Notes under the pieces: model-generated | Seen by the model: the letters and a program-made list of their open reading frames with translations, nothing else | Databases searched by the model: none | What the model was told of the DNA's origin: nothing | DNA from: Pirellulaceae bacterium | GTDB lineage: Bacteria; Planctomycetota; Planctomycetia; Pirellulales; Thermoguttaceae | Direction: 5' to 3' | Length of the DNA stretch: 34,903 nt | Assembly: GCA_012744395.1 (NCBI GenBank) | Contig: JAAYCB010000027.1 | Coordinates: 1-34,903, forward strand | Part shown: one piece after another, positions 19,333 through 27,625 of the stretch | Layout: the number at the start of each line of letters is the position of its first letter | Position numbering within the stretch: position 1 is the first letter of the stretch | Program-made: the position numbers and the translations under genes

Positions 19333-20430
19333 TTATTTCAGCCCGGCCACGCCGAACTGGCGCGCCCTGAGTTGCGGATCGCTCGAGAGCGGCAGGCGGA
19401 CCGCCTGGCCGGTCTCGGCCGCCTGGTAGATGCCGAGGATGATCTCCACGGAACGGCGGCCCTCGGGCCCGTCGATCAAGGGCTGCCGGCCGGCCCGGAT
19501 CGCCTCGACCACGTCGTGGAACTGCCGGGCGTGGCCGTGGTGGCCGATCGCCGCCGGGTCGGCTGCCCCGCCCCCGCCGCTCATGCGGGCGGCCGACTGC
19601 TGCTTGATCGCCTCATCTTCGGGGATCGCCTCGGCGAAATCCCACTTGATGATGTCCTCTTCCTCCATCACCGCCGAACCGGCAAGGCCGTGGATCTCGA
19701 TCCGTTTCAGATAGCCCGGGTAGATGGCCGTGCTGGCCTCGATGACACCGAGTGCGCCGCTATTGAACCGCAGCGCCGCCACGGCCACGTCTTCAACCTC
19801 GATGTTTTCGTGCCCCAAAAGGGCCGTATGGGCGGTGATCTCGGCGACCGGCCCCATCAGCCAGGCGAGCAGGTCGACGCTGTGGATCGCCTGGTTCATC
19901 AGCGCCCCGCCGCCGTCGAGCCCCCAGGTGCCGCGCCACGCGCCGCTGTCGTAGTATTGCTGCGTGCGGTACCACTTGACATACGCGTCGCCGACGGTCA
20001 GCTTGCCGAACCTGCCCGCATCGACCGCCTTGCGGATCGTCTGGCTCGAATCGTGGAACCGGGAAGGGAAAATCGTCGAGCAGACCACGCCCGCCTCGGT
20101 GCACGCGTCGATGATCCGATCGCACCGCTCGAGCGAGATCTCCAGCGGTTTTTCCACGATCACGTGCTTGCCGGCCCGGGCGGCGGCGACGGCCGGGTCC
20201 ATGTGCGCGCCGCTGGGAGTCCCGATCGTCACGATCTCGACCTTCGGGTCGGCGAGCATCTCATCGAGACTGTAGTAGGCCTTGCAGCCGGTCTCTCGGG
20301 CGAGCCGATCGGCCGCCTCCTTGACCATGTCGAAACAGGCGACCAGTTCGGCCCCCTCGACGTCGGCGATCGCCTTTGCGTGAAAGTTCGAAATCATCCC
20401 ACAGCCGACAATCCCAAAGCCCATCGCCAT
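19333..20430 (-). CDS. Gfo/Idh/MocA family oxidoreductase (cytoplasmic)
   Basis: The 366-residue protein has an N-terminal Rossmann fold beginning FGIVGCGMISNFHAKAI (5-21), then the conserved EKP (93-95) with the catalytic-type Lys94. A C-terminal substrate domain includes GGGALMNQAIHSVDLL (173-188), whose His183 is the usual active-site His. The family oxidises or reduces sugars and inositols with NAD(P). No signal peptide is present, in contrast to the two paralogues near the right end. The start is the ATG at 20430, preceded by a perfect AGGAGG at eight bases; the in-frame extension to 20484 is not needed. The substrate is unknown. Confidence 0.93.
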   Translation of the reverse strand: MAMGFGIVGCGMISNFHAKAIADVEGAELVACFDMVKEAADRLARETGCKAYYSLDEMLADPKVEIVTIGTPSGAHMDPAVAAARAGKHVIVEKPLEISLERCDRIIDACTEAGVVCSTIFPSRFHDSSQTIRKAVDAGRFGKLTVGDAYVKWYRTQQYYDSGAWRGTWGLDGGGALMNQAIHSVDLLAWLMGPVAEITAHTALLGHENIEVEDVAVAALRFNSGALGVIEASTAIYPGYLKRIEIHGLAGSAVMEEEDIIKWDFAEAIPEDEAIKQQSAARMSGGGGAADPAAIGHHGHARQFHDVVEAIRAGRQPLIDGPEGRRSVEIILGIYQAAETGQAVRLPLSSDPQLRARQFGVAGLK

Positions 20431-20815
20431 GATCGGGTCCTCCTGTTCGGTAAACGTACACGGGGGCTCTCCCCGCCAAGGCAATCAGCGCCGCCGGGCC
20501 GGCTCGCCGGGTCGAGGCGGCGCCGAAACCCGCATTATAGGCGGCTTAGAGGACCAGCAAAAGGGTTGCGCTGCCAGGTGCCGGAGGAGCCGCTCGCGCT
20601 GAGCCGCCGGCGGCACGCTCCAGAAACGGTCGTCCCGATTGCAGGCCTGGCGCGGAACCATAAATGAGCTGGACGGCAACGTCCGGATCATCGTCGGGCA
20701 ACATACGCCGAATTGCCAATCCCGCGAAAGTCGGCTAACTTATGGGTGGCGCCTGTTTCAAGTTATGGGTGGCACCTGTTTGTGGCAGCGGGGCAGCGAT
20801 CAGGAGGTTGACGCC
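20431..20815. other. Divergent intergenic region with a 23-bp tandem duplication
   Basis: This separates the minus-strand oxidoreductase from the plus-strand WD40 gene. It holds the minus-strand TATAAT and, near the right side, two tandem copies of a 23-base unit: TTATGGGTGGCGCCTGTTT (20740-20758) and TTATGGGTGGCACCTGTTT (20763-20781). The copies differ by one base over 19. The second copy ends 34 bases before the WD40 start codon, so the pair lies in the probable promoter or leader. Nothing else is recognised. Confidence 0.5.
20534..20539 (-). promoter_or_regulatory. TATAAT -10 box upstream of the oxidoreductase gene
   Basis: A perfect TATAAT on the minus strand lies about 105 bases before the ATG at 20430. 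The best -35 candidate is TTGCTG (20555-20560) at a short 15-base spacing, so this call is tentative. Confidence 0.35.
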
Positions 20816-23800
20816 ATGAAGCGCTTCGCGCACGTGGCGATTCTCGTGCCCGAGCTCCTGCTTTGGCTCGTCGCGGCCGCCTTCGGCAGCGACGAGACGG
20901 CGGGCCCCGCCGAGAGATTTCTAGTCCAGACCGGTCATGCTGCGCCGATCCGGTCGTGGGACTTCTCCCCGGACACAAAGCACTTGCTGACACGCGCCAC
21001 GGATGGCCAGTGCATCTTGTGGGATGCCCGGAGCGGCGAAATAGTCCGCATCGTTCAGGGCCCGGCGGGCCCCTGGCCGGCGAGCACGCTCTGCGAGATC
21101 AGCCCCGATGGAGCGGCCATTTTGCGCGGCCAGCACGGCCAGGTGGACCAAGCCCGCTTGATCCTTGAAGAGACCGCGACGGGCCGCCTGCTCCACATCT
21201 TGCCGCTGGAGGGTCATGCGGGGCCGGGAACCGCCCGATTCAGCGACGATGGCCGCTATGTCCTCTCCATGCGCTGGAGGCACCCCGGCGCCCACTTCCA
21301 TCTCTGGGACGCCGTGACGGGCGAGTGCATCGTCAGGCCGAGCACCCAGCCGGCTTACGAGGCGTCCGACCAGGCCGGCCACGATTACTCGACGAAGGGA
21401 AATCTCAAGTACTTCCAGTTCTTCATGCACGCGCGCCCCGACGGCAGACTACTGGCGTTTCAGGGTTCCGCCACGATGTGCAACGCGACGACCGGCTTCT
21501 TCTGCCCCGACAAGCGGCATTTCGTCACCCGCGATTGGTCCGATACCGGCTCGGCGGTCGACGACACAGTGATCTGGAATCTGGAGACCGCCGAGCAGAT
21601 CTGGCACGGCAACGAACCGTTCGACGAGCAGGATATCTTCGCCTTCAGCCCCGACGGGCGCTATTTCCTCCGCGGAATTGGCGGCAAGAACGCGGTTCTG
21701 ATGGACGTGGAGACCTGCCGGACGGTGCGGACCTTCGCTGGGCATCAGGAGACGATCACCAAGCTGGCGTTCAGCCCCGACGGCGAAACGATCCTCAGCG
21801 GCGATGCGCAGGGGATAGCGATCGTCTGGCAGGTCGCGACGGGCCAGCAACGGGTGAGAATCAAGGGGTTCGGCGGACCGATCCGCTCGGTCGCCTATCG
21901 CCCTGACGGAAAACGCATCCTCGTCGGCGGCGGCAAGCAGCCATTTGCTGTGTCCGTCAGCGTCGCCGGCGACGGTTGGTTCCCGATCCGCGACGCCGGC
22001 CAGGCCGCTTTCAGCCCCGACGGGAGGCGGATCGTCACCGACGCGGCGATTTGCGATGCGGAAACCGGTGGGACGATCCGCCGGATTCTCTGGACCTCGC
22101 CCTACCGGATCGAACTCAGTCCGAACGGCAACTGGGCGATCGGCGCTCCGAGAACGCCTCCCCACAGGCATGCATCCGGTGGGGGGACGCCTGCGACAGC
22201 GATCCACGTGTGGAACACGCGGACCGCCCAGGTCGTGCACGATTTTCACGCGCCCGGCGATTACTATGACGCATCGCGCTACGGGGAGCCGGCGCAACCG
22301 CCCGCCACGCGGACCTCGGCGGGTGAGGGCGACGTGCGACCCTCGCCGTTTGGCCGCCGGCGGGCCCTGGTCGGGCGGCTGGCTCCCGCGACGCGCCCGC
22401 GTCTTCCGGAGATTGCCGGATTGGACGCCGAAGCGCGGGAGTGGCTCGACGGGCTGGTCGACGACGCGCCCGAGACACGGCCCCTTCGCGGCCCGTACCA
22501 CACGGCGCCTGCCCGCAGCCTGAGCGGCCGCTACACCCTGCGCCGGCCGCCGTCGCAGCAGCGGGGCGGGTCGCCGACGCTCGAGATTCTCGCAGACGAT
22601 GGCCGGCCGGTCGCCACGCTGGATGCCGAGCCGCTGCTGCCGACCGCTTGGATCTTCAGCGGCGACGAGACCCGGCTGCTGGCCGCCTACCGCGGCAAGC
22701 AGCCCGAGCGCACGCTGATCCTATGGGACCTGGCCAGCGGGGAGCGAATCCGCACCGTCGCCGCGCCTCACGAAGAGAACCCGGCCTGGGAGATTTGCGC
22801 ACTGACGCTCAGCCCGAACGAGCGCTACGCGGCCGTCGGCGTTCAATCCGGATATCGGATCTTCCTCGTCGACCTGGAGACCGGGGAGAGTTTCTCGATG
22901 AAACACGAGAAGGGGCAGAACTACTCGATCGCGCCCGCCCTGTTCAGTCCCGACAGCAAGCGCGTCTATTGTTATGGTCATCGCCGCACGTTGTGGGATA
23001 TCGAAACGCAGAAAATGCTGGCCGATTTCGGCGCGTACAACGGCGCCTATTCACCCCTTTTCAGTCCCAACGGCAAGATTCTGTTCGTCCAGAGCAATGT
23101 TCATGGCGATGCCCTCTGGGACACGCAAACCGGGCAAATCGAGCACTGCTTCGGCAACGACGGCGCGGCTGGGCTGTTGAAATTCAGCCCGGACGGCACG
23201 CGTCTGGTGCCGATCGGCTCCAACCGCCGGCCGTCGGCGCTTTGGAACTTCGAAACCGGCAAGCCGATTGGTACGCTCGCCCTCGAATCCGGCGGCCCGA
23301 TGCGCGACGCCCTGTTCACGCCCGACGGCCGGAGACTGATCACAACCCACGAGCGTGCCCTGGCCGTTTGGGATGCCCAGTCCGGCCGGCGCTTGAGCGT
23401 GCACGAAGACGACGCGTTTCCGTTCGACTTCCGCGGCAACATCCAGCTCCCGTTTTTCGTCAGCCAGTCGCGGCTGGTGACCGTCCACGCCACCGGCGCT
23501 GTGCTTTGGGACGTCGACGCCGGCCGACCGGTGCACCGATTTCCCACGCCGTCCGGCAGGCGGACCGCGGCGATTCTCGAGGACGGCGGCAAACGGCTGC
23601 TCAGCGTTTCGCCGGGCGTCCATGCGATCCTCTGGGACATGGAAACCGGCAAGAAGCTGCAAACCTTCGAGGGCATGCCGGCCGACGTGGCCTCTCCGTC
23701 GGGCGAGGTGCGACTGAGCGGCGACGGCTCGCGGGTCTTCGCCCGATGCCGCGCCGGCCAGGCAGTGATCGCCTGGGACGTTGCCAGCGGCAGGATCGAC

Positions 23801-23902
23801 GCGCGGTTCTACCTGGTCGACCGCGGCGAGGGCTGGCTGACCGTCTACCCCGAGACCGCGCGTTTCGTGGGCGCGACCGAATACGTGCGCACCGGGCTGT
23901 AG
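20816..23902 (+). CDS. Large exported WD40-repeat (beta-propeller) protein
   Basis: The 1029-residue protein starts with a signal peptide (MKRFAHVAILVPELLLWLVA, cleavage near residue 23). It then carries about sixteen WD40-type blades, each marked by an FSPDG-like turn followed by a strand ending in LWD or IWN/VWN. These could build at least two seven-bladed propellers. A Pro/Arg/Ala-rich spacer in the middle (about residues 480-560) divides the two halves. Such proteins are scaffolds for protein contacts; no enzymatic domain is visible. The start is the ATG at 20816, with CAGGAGG upstream; the frame is open from 20639 but that part carries no signal. The C-terminus ends abruptly after GWLTVYPETARFVGATEYVR, a motif I usually expect to continue. 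Confidence 0.9.
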   Translation: MKRFAHVAILVPELLLWLVAAAFGSDETAGPAERFLVQTGHAAPIRSWDFSPDTKHLLTRATDGQCILWDARSGEIVRIVQGPAGPWPASTLCEISPDGAAILRGQHGQVDQARLILEETATGRLLHILPLEGHAGPGTARFSDDGRYVLSMRWRHPGAHFHLWDAVTGECIVRPSTQPAYEASDQAGHDYSTKGNLKYFQFFMHARPDGRLLAFQGSATMCNATTGFFCPDKRHFVTRDWSDTGSAVDDTVIWNLETAEQIWHGNEPFDEQDIFAFSPDGRYFLRGIGGKNAVLMDVETCRTVRTFAGHQETITKLAFSPDGETILSGDAQGIAIVWQVATGQQRVRIKGFGGPIRSVAYRPDGKRILVGGGKQPFAVSVSVAGDGWFPIRDAGQAAFSPDGRRIVTDAAICDAETGGTIRRILWTSPYRIELSPNGNWAIGAPRTPPHRHASGGGTPATAIHVWNTRTAQVVHDFHAPGDYYDASRYGEPAQPPATRTSAGEGDVRPSPFGRRRALVGRLAPATRPRLPEIAGLDAEAREWLDGLVDDAPETRPLRGPYHTAPARSLSGRYTLRRPPSQQRGGSPTLEILADDGRPVATLDAEPLLPTAWIFSGDETRLLAAYRGKQPERTLILWDLASGERIRTVAAPHEENPAWEICALTLSPNERYAAVGVQSGYRIFLVDLETGESFSMKHEKGQNYSIAPALFSPDSKRVYCYGHRRTLWDIETQKMLADFGAYNGAYSPLFSPNGKILFVQSNVHGDALWDTQTGQIEHCFGNDGAAGLLKFSPDGTRLVPIGSNRRPSALWNFETGKPIGTLALESGGPMRDALFTPDGRRLITTHERALAVWDAQSGRRLSVHEDDAFPFDFRGNIQLPFFVSQSRLVTVHATGAVLWDVDAGRPVHRFPTPSGRRTAAILEDGGKRLLSVSPGVHAILWDMETGKKLQTFEGMPADVASPSGEVRLSGDGSRVFARCRAGQAVIAWDVASGRIDARFYLVDRGEGWLTVYPETARFVGATEYVRTGL

Positions 23903-24003
23903 TGCCCCGCTGCTGGTACGCGTTCGTGGTAACCCGACGGACTCTGGGACGGGCCGCCTGATGCCGGTCAACCGAGCGACTGCAAGCGGCCGCTCAGCCG
24001 ATG

Positions 24004-24909
24004 CTATCGCCACGCAAGTTCCACCGGGCGCGCGTGGGCGTCATGCGCCGGGTCCAGGCACTGGAGCGTCAGGCGGATGCCGTCGGGCTGCAACTGGGCG
24101 TCGACCCAACCACGCGGTTGCCGCGGATCGAAGAGCCACGCCAGCGCCGGCAGATTCACCAGGTGCAGGCCATCGATGCGGGCGAACTGCCAACGATGGC
24201 TGTGCCCGAACACGTAGGCTTTCACGCGTTTGCGCGGCAGGATCACGTCGTAGAGATCGGCCGTGTCGAGCAGCGCGCTAGCGAGCGACGCCGGTTTGTC
24301 TTCAGCCAGGGGATAATGGTGAGCGACGACGAGCGCCGGTTTGTCCGGCCGGGCGTCGAGCTGGCCGGCTAGCCACTCGAGTTGCGCCGCGCCGATCCGC
24401 CCCGGCGTCGCGTTGGTCTTGTCCAACGAGTCGAGAACAAACCAGTCGGCCAGCGGAGTCTCGATCAGCGTTACGTGCCGGTCGGCCGGCGGCGCGGACG
24501 CGGACCGCTGGCGTGGAAACACGTCCCAGAAGCGCTCGCGGTGATCGTGGTTGCCCATGGCGAAGGTAACGGGCATGGGAATCGGCGCGACCAGTTCCTC
24601 GAGCCGCCGATAGTCGCCCGACTCGCCGGTGAGAAAAGCACAGTCGCCGGCCACGATCAACCCAGCGGGACACGCGTCGACGGCCAGGTACTGCCCGCGC
24701 GCCACGCGGAAATTCTCGCTGGGATTGGTTTCGCGCACGACCTTCGCCGGGTCTTCGCAGACATGGGTGTCGGCCAAGAGCACAAACCGGTTGGCGTCGA
24801 CCGGGGCGTCGGCCGACCAGAGCCGGCCGTGGAACAGCAGGGAAGCCGCGCCGGCCCCCAGGGAACCGGCGAGCAGCTGGCGGCGAGAAATCCGCTTCGT
24901 CCGTGTCAT
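24004..24909 (-). CDS. TAT-exported metallophosphoesterase
   Basis: The 301-residue protein has a twin-arginine leader (ISRRQLLAGSLGAGAASLL, residues 7-25), so it is folded before export to the periplasm. The calcineurin-like phosphoesterase motifs are complete: Asp47-x-His49 (LADTHV), Gly-Asp89, GNHD (119-122), His197-His198 and GHSH (235-238), which hold a two-metal centre. The general build is like cyclic-nucleotide phosphodiesterase CpdA or other small phosphodiesterases, but export makes a cyclic-AMP role unlikely. The start is the ATG at 24909 with GGAGG eight bases upstream. It converges with the WD40 gene, with a 101-bp gap. Confidence 0.92.
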   Translation of the reverse strand: MTRTKRISRRQLLAGSLGAGAASLLFHGRLWSADAPVDANRFVLLADTHVCEDPAKVVRETNPSENFRVARGQYLAVDACPAGLIVAGDCAFLTGESGDYRRLEELVAPIPMPVTFAMGNHDHRERFWDVFPRQRSASAPPADRHVTLIETPLADWFVLDSLDKTNATPGRIGAAQLEWLAGQLDARPDKPALVVAHHYPLAEDKPASLASALLDTADLYDVILPRKRVKAYVFGHSHRWQFARIDGLHLVNLPALAWLFDPRQPRGWVDAQLQPDGIRLTLQCLDPAHDAHARPVELAWR

Positions 24910-25076
24910 CGTGAATGCCTCCAGGGCGCAAAGGGTTTGATTTCAGGGTTCCGCCAGGCTACGCGCCGCTACGCGCCGCCCGCTCGGGGGTCCCGCGGAA
25001 GGTGGCGCAGACTCCCGGCCCTGCGCGGGGCGGCTTTCGCCAGGGGCCGGGCAGGGGGCCTGCCAGGCCGAGGGGG

Positions 25077-25595
25077 CTACCACGTCGCGCGATGCACGGC
25101 GCTGTCGCGGTAGCGCGTCCGCGGTTTGGGCGCCTCGGCCGGCCAGCCGATGGCAATTGCCGCCACGGGAATCACGTGTTCGGGAATCTTCAGAAGCCCG
25201 CGGATGTGCTGGACGCGCTCTTCCCGCGGATGCACGCCCAGCCAGCAGGCGCCCAGGCCGAGCGAGCTGACGGCCAGCAGCAGGTTTTCGATCGCCGCCG
25301 AGCAATCCTGCAAGAGGTACGACAACTGGCCGTCGTGGGCGCGCCGCAGATCTCCGCAGACGATGATCCCGACGGCCGCGCCGGCAAGCATCTTGCCGTT
25401 CGGCAGGGCGCCGGCGATCTCCGCCCGCATCTGGCGATCGCGAACGACGACAAACTCCCAGGGGTCCTTGGCGACGGCCGAAGGGGCGGCCATCGCGGCC
25501 TCCAGAATATCGCGCACCAGGTCGTCGCCAACGTCCTTGGCCTGGTAAACACGGACGCTGCGCCGGGCAAATACGAAATCGAGTTTGGGATTCAT
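25077..25595 (-). CDS. Nitroreductase-family flavoprotein
   Basis: The 172-residue protein is a compact FMN-dependent nitroreductase-fold enzyme. Its signature is RRSVRVYQ (11-18) for FMN phosphate binding, followed by AAPSAVAKDPWEFVVV and SSLGLGACWLGVHPREERV near the second FMN contact. Such enzymes act as homodimers and reduce nitro or quinone compounds, or other electrophiles, with NAD(P)H. The start is the ATG at 25595, with a strong GGAGGTAA upstream. It is preceded by a spacer carrying an 11-base tandem repeat and is probably transcribed alone. The physiological substrate is unknown. Confidence 0.93.
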   Translation of the reverse strand: MNPKLDFVFARRSVRVYQAKDVGDDLVRDILEAAMAAPSAVAKDPWEFVVVRDRQMRAEIAGALPNGKMLAGAAVGIIVCGDLRRAHDGQLSYLLQDCSAAIENLLLAVSSLGLGACWLGVHPREERVQHIRGLLKIPEHVIPVAAIAIGWPAEAPKPRTRYRDSAVHRATW

Positions 25596-25670
25596 CGTCT
25601 TATTACCTCCCGGGTGCTTAAGAAACGGGCCACTCCCCCCCGCTGGCGCATTCGATTAACAGAACCTGCT

Positions 25671-25703
25671 TCCGTGATCCATCCGTGTTTCATCCGTGGC
25701 TGC
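25671..25703. repeat. Period-11 tandem repeat
   Basis: Three units, TCCGTGATCCA, TCCGTGTTTCA and TCCGTGGCTGC, follow one another between the CPBP and nitroreductase genes. The first six bases are invariant. I recall similar CACGGAT-type repeats between genes in planctomycetes. It lies just before the nitroreductase gene in transcription order. Confidence 0.55.
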
Positions 25704-25758
25704 CTTCCTTCCCATCATCTTTCCTTCTGCGTGATTCGCCACCGGCGGCCCCCCGCCG

Positions 25759-26736
25759 TTACTTCGGAGCGACCGTGGCGAAGAAGACCACCAGTGCGGC
25801 GGCGTTGAAGATCATGTGCAGCAGAACCGCCGGAACGATCCGGTGGGTGCGAAAATAGAGGTAACCGAGAGCCAGGGCAAAGAGAAACAGCGGCGCCGGA
25901 TCGGTGACCGAGCCGGGCAGCAATTCGCTGAGGCCCCATTGAATCGCGTAGAGGGGCACGAACAGTGCCGCGAAGCTCGCCACGGCCAGGCCGGCGTCGT
26001 GCGGCAATTTGTCGAGCTTCAGGCCGAGGTCCTCGAGCGTGGCCCCGCGGACGCGCCGCAGGTAGACGACGCCGAAAACGAGCAGCAGCCCCTTGACGAG
26101 CGTGTCGATGAGGAGCATCCGCACGAGATAGTCGGCCTCGGGCGGGGCCTCGACATCGCGGGCATGGAGGACGGCGAAGAGCAGCGAGGAGAGGAAGACC
26201 GGCCCGGTTCCCAGCATGCGCCCGGAATAGCGGAACAGCCGCCGAAAGCGCAGCTCGATCCGTTCGAACCACCCCTGCAAGACCAGCCGAAAGAAGAACT
26301 CCTCGGCAATCGGCGTCATCACGACGACGGTCGCCAGGCAGAACAGAAACGTGCCGAGCCCGGGACGCCTGGCGAGCAGAACGACGATTGGATGGGCTCG
26401 ATCCAGCTCGATCGATTCATAACCGGCGGCCGCCCGTTCGGGGCCCTCCCCGGGCGGCGTCTCCGCGGCGCCGACGCGGCTGGGGTTGAGGTCCCAGCCG
26501 AGCAGGCTTTCCGCCGAGACGAGGGCGAGCGAGACGAGCAGGACATAGGCCGCCAGCAGCACGAGCACGTCCCAGCCGGTCCAGGGCACCGGCCGGCGCG
26601 GCTCGAACGCCACGGCGGCGACTCCCCGCAATTTCCTCCGCAGCGCGAATCGCCAGACGGCGATCCCTCCGACGAAGGCCGCCAGCGCGGCCAGGCCGGC
26701 GAGCGGTCTGATGATTTCGGCCAACGACTCGTTCAT
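25759..26736 (-). CDS. CPBP family intramembrane metalloprotease
   Basis: The 325-residue protein is an integral membrane protein with about eight membrane segments. It has the CAAX-protease/bacteriocin-processing (Abi) motifs: Glu145-Glu146-x3-Arg150 (EEFFFR), Phe187-x3-His191 (FAVLH) and His307-x3-Asn311 (HMIFN). Family members cut prenylated or other membrane proteins, or modulate signalling without cleavage. A charged loop of about 40 residues (80-120) separates the second segment from the catalytic core. It begins four bases after the pgsA stop, so the two are an operon. Confidence 0.92.
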   Translation of the reverse strand: MNESLAEIIRPLAGLAALAAFVGGIAVWRFALRRKLRGVAAVAFEPRRPVPWTGWDVLVLLAAYVLLVSLALVSAESLLGWDLNPSRVGAAETPPGEGPERAAAGYESIELDRAHPIVVLLARRPGLGTFLFCLATVVVMTPIAEEFFFRLVLQGWFERIELRFRRLFRYSGRMLGTGPVFLSSLLFAVLHARDVEAPPEADYLVRMLLIDTLVKGLLLVFGVVYLRRVRGATLEDLGLKLDKLPHDAGLAVASFAALFVPLYAIQWGLSELLPGSVTDPAPLFLFALALGYLYFRTHRIVPAVLLHMIFNAAALVVFFATVAPK

Positions 26737-26740
26737 CCGC

Positions 26741-27349
26741 TCATTGGGCCCCGGGGTCTTGGGTCATTCTCACCGCGGCGAGCACGTAGCCCACGCCGGA
26801 CTGGACCGTGCTCAGCACGGCGGCCCAGAGCGAGATCAGGAAGACCGCGCGGATCCAGGCCGGAGCGCCGGGCCCGACGGCCAGAAGCACCAGGGCCGCC
26901 CCGCCCGCCACGCACTGAAGGACCATCTTCAGCTTGCCGGCCATCTTGGCCGAGAAATCGCCCCCGCTCTGCTCGATGAAGCTCCGCAGGACCGTCACGA
27001 GCATCTCCCGGCCGACGATGACCACGGCCATCCAGGCATGCAGACCGTACCACTCGGTCGACAAGGCGGGCTCCGCCACAAGGAAGATGAACGTGCCGCA
27101 GATCACGATCTTATCGGCGAAGGGGTCCAGAATCCGGCCCAGGACCGTGACCTGGTGATAGCGGCGGGCGTACCAGCCGTCGAGCCAGTCGGTTCCGGCA
27201 GCCAGCACGAACAGGACCAGCGCGGCCCAGTAGTACCCCAGTGGAATCAAGCAGAACAGCACCAACGACAGGATCAGCCGGAGGCTCGTCAACTGATTCG
27301 GCACGTTGAGAATCCGCGTCTGGCGAGGTTTTGCCGGGGGAGGATCCAT
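26741..27349 (-). CDS. pgsA: CDP-diacylglycerol-glycerol-3-phosphate 3-phosphatidyltransferase
   Basis: PgsA joins CDP-diacylglycerol to glycerol-3-phosphate, the committed step to phosphatidylglycerol and cardiolipin, in the inner membrane. The 201-residue protein has several membrane helices and the CDP-alcohol phosphotransferase signature D54-x2-D57-G58-x2-A61-R62-x8-G71-x3-D75-x3-D79. I use the ATG at 27349; a GTG at 27385 would add twelve residues, and neither has a good ribosome site. It precedes the CPBP protease gene by four bases. A perfect minus-strand TATAAT lies at 27531-27536, about 180 bases upstream. Confidence 0.95.
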   Translation of the reverse strand: MDPPPAKPRQTRILNVPNQLTSLRLILSLVLFCLIPLGYYWAALVLFVLAAGTDWLDGWYARRYHQVTVLGRILDPFADKIVICGTFIFLVAEPALSTEWYGLHAWMAVVIVGREMLVTVLRSFIEQSGGDFSAKMAGKLKMVLQCVAGGAALVLLAVGPGAPAWIRAVFLISLWAAVLSTVQSGVGYVLAAVRMTQDPGAQ

Positions 27350-27436
27350 GGTCTTGCCGGTCAGGGAATGCAGGGGGCGGGTCACCGATCACAGGTTACA
27401 GACGACAGGTTCTGGCGAGGTCCACAATCCACTGCC

Positions 27437-27518
27437 CAAGGTTCAAGTTCCCGGAGCCGATGCTCGCCATCAAGGGCCGAGCCTTGCCCGCGGTGGGCGA
27501 TTGGCAAGTTGACCCTTG
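27437..27518. repeat. Dispersed palindromic intergenic repeat, copy 2
   Basis: The left end is CAAGGTTCAAGTTCC. Read on the minus strand, the right end is CAAGGGTCAACTTG, then CCAATCGCCC and CCGCGGGCAAGG. These blocks match the copy at 8629-8706 in the same order. It sits between rimO and pgsA. Confidence 0.5.
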
Positions 27519-27530
27519 CACCCTGGCGGC

Positions 27531-27536
27531 ATTATA
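27531..27536 (-). promoter_or_regulatory. TATAAT -10 box upstream of pgsA
   Basis: A perfect minus-strand TATAAT occurs in otherwise GC-rich DNA, about 180 bases before the pgsA ATG. No good -35 box is found at 16-18 bases, so the call is tentative. Confidence 0.3.
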
Positions 27537-27625
27537 TGCCCGGGGCGCTCGGATTGCACTCGGCCTGGACGCCCGCGCGGCAGGCGGTCGTCGCCGGCCA
27601 CCGGTCCCGTGTCGCCGCACGCTCA

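Noticed and set aside
20740..20790. Sigma-54 promoter in the TGGCACCTGTTTG repeat
   Set aside because: TGGCAC is present but the -12 TTGC at the required spacing is not.
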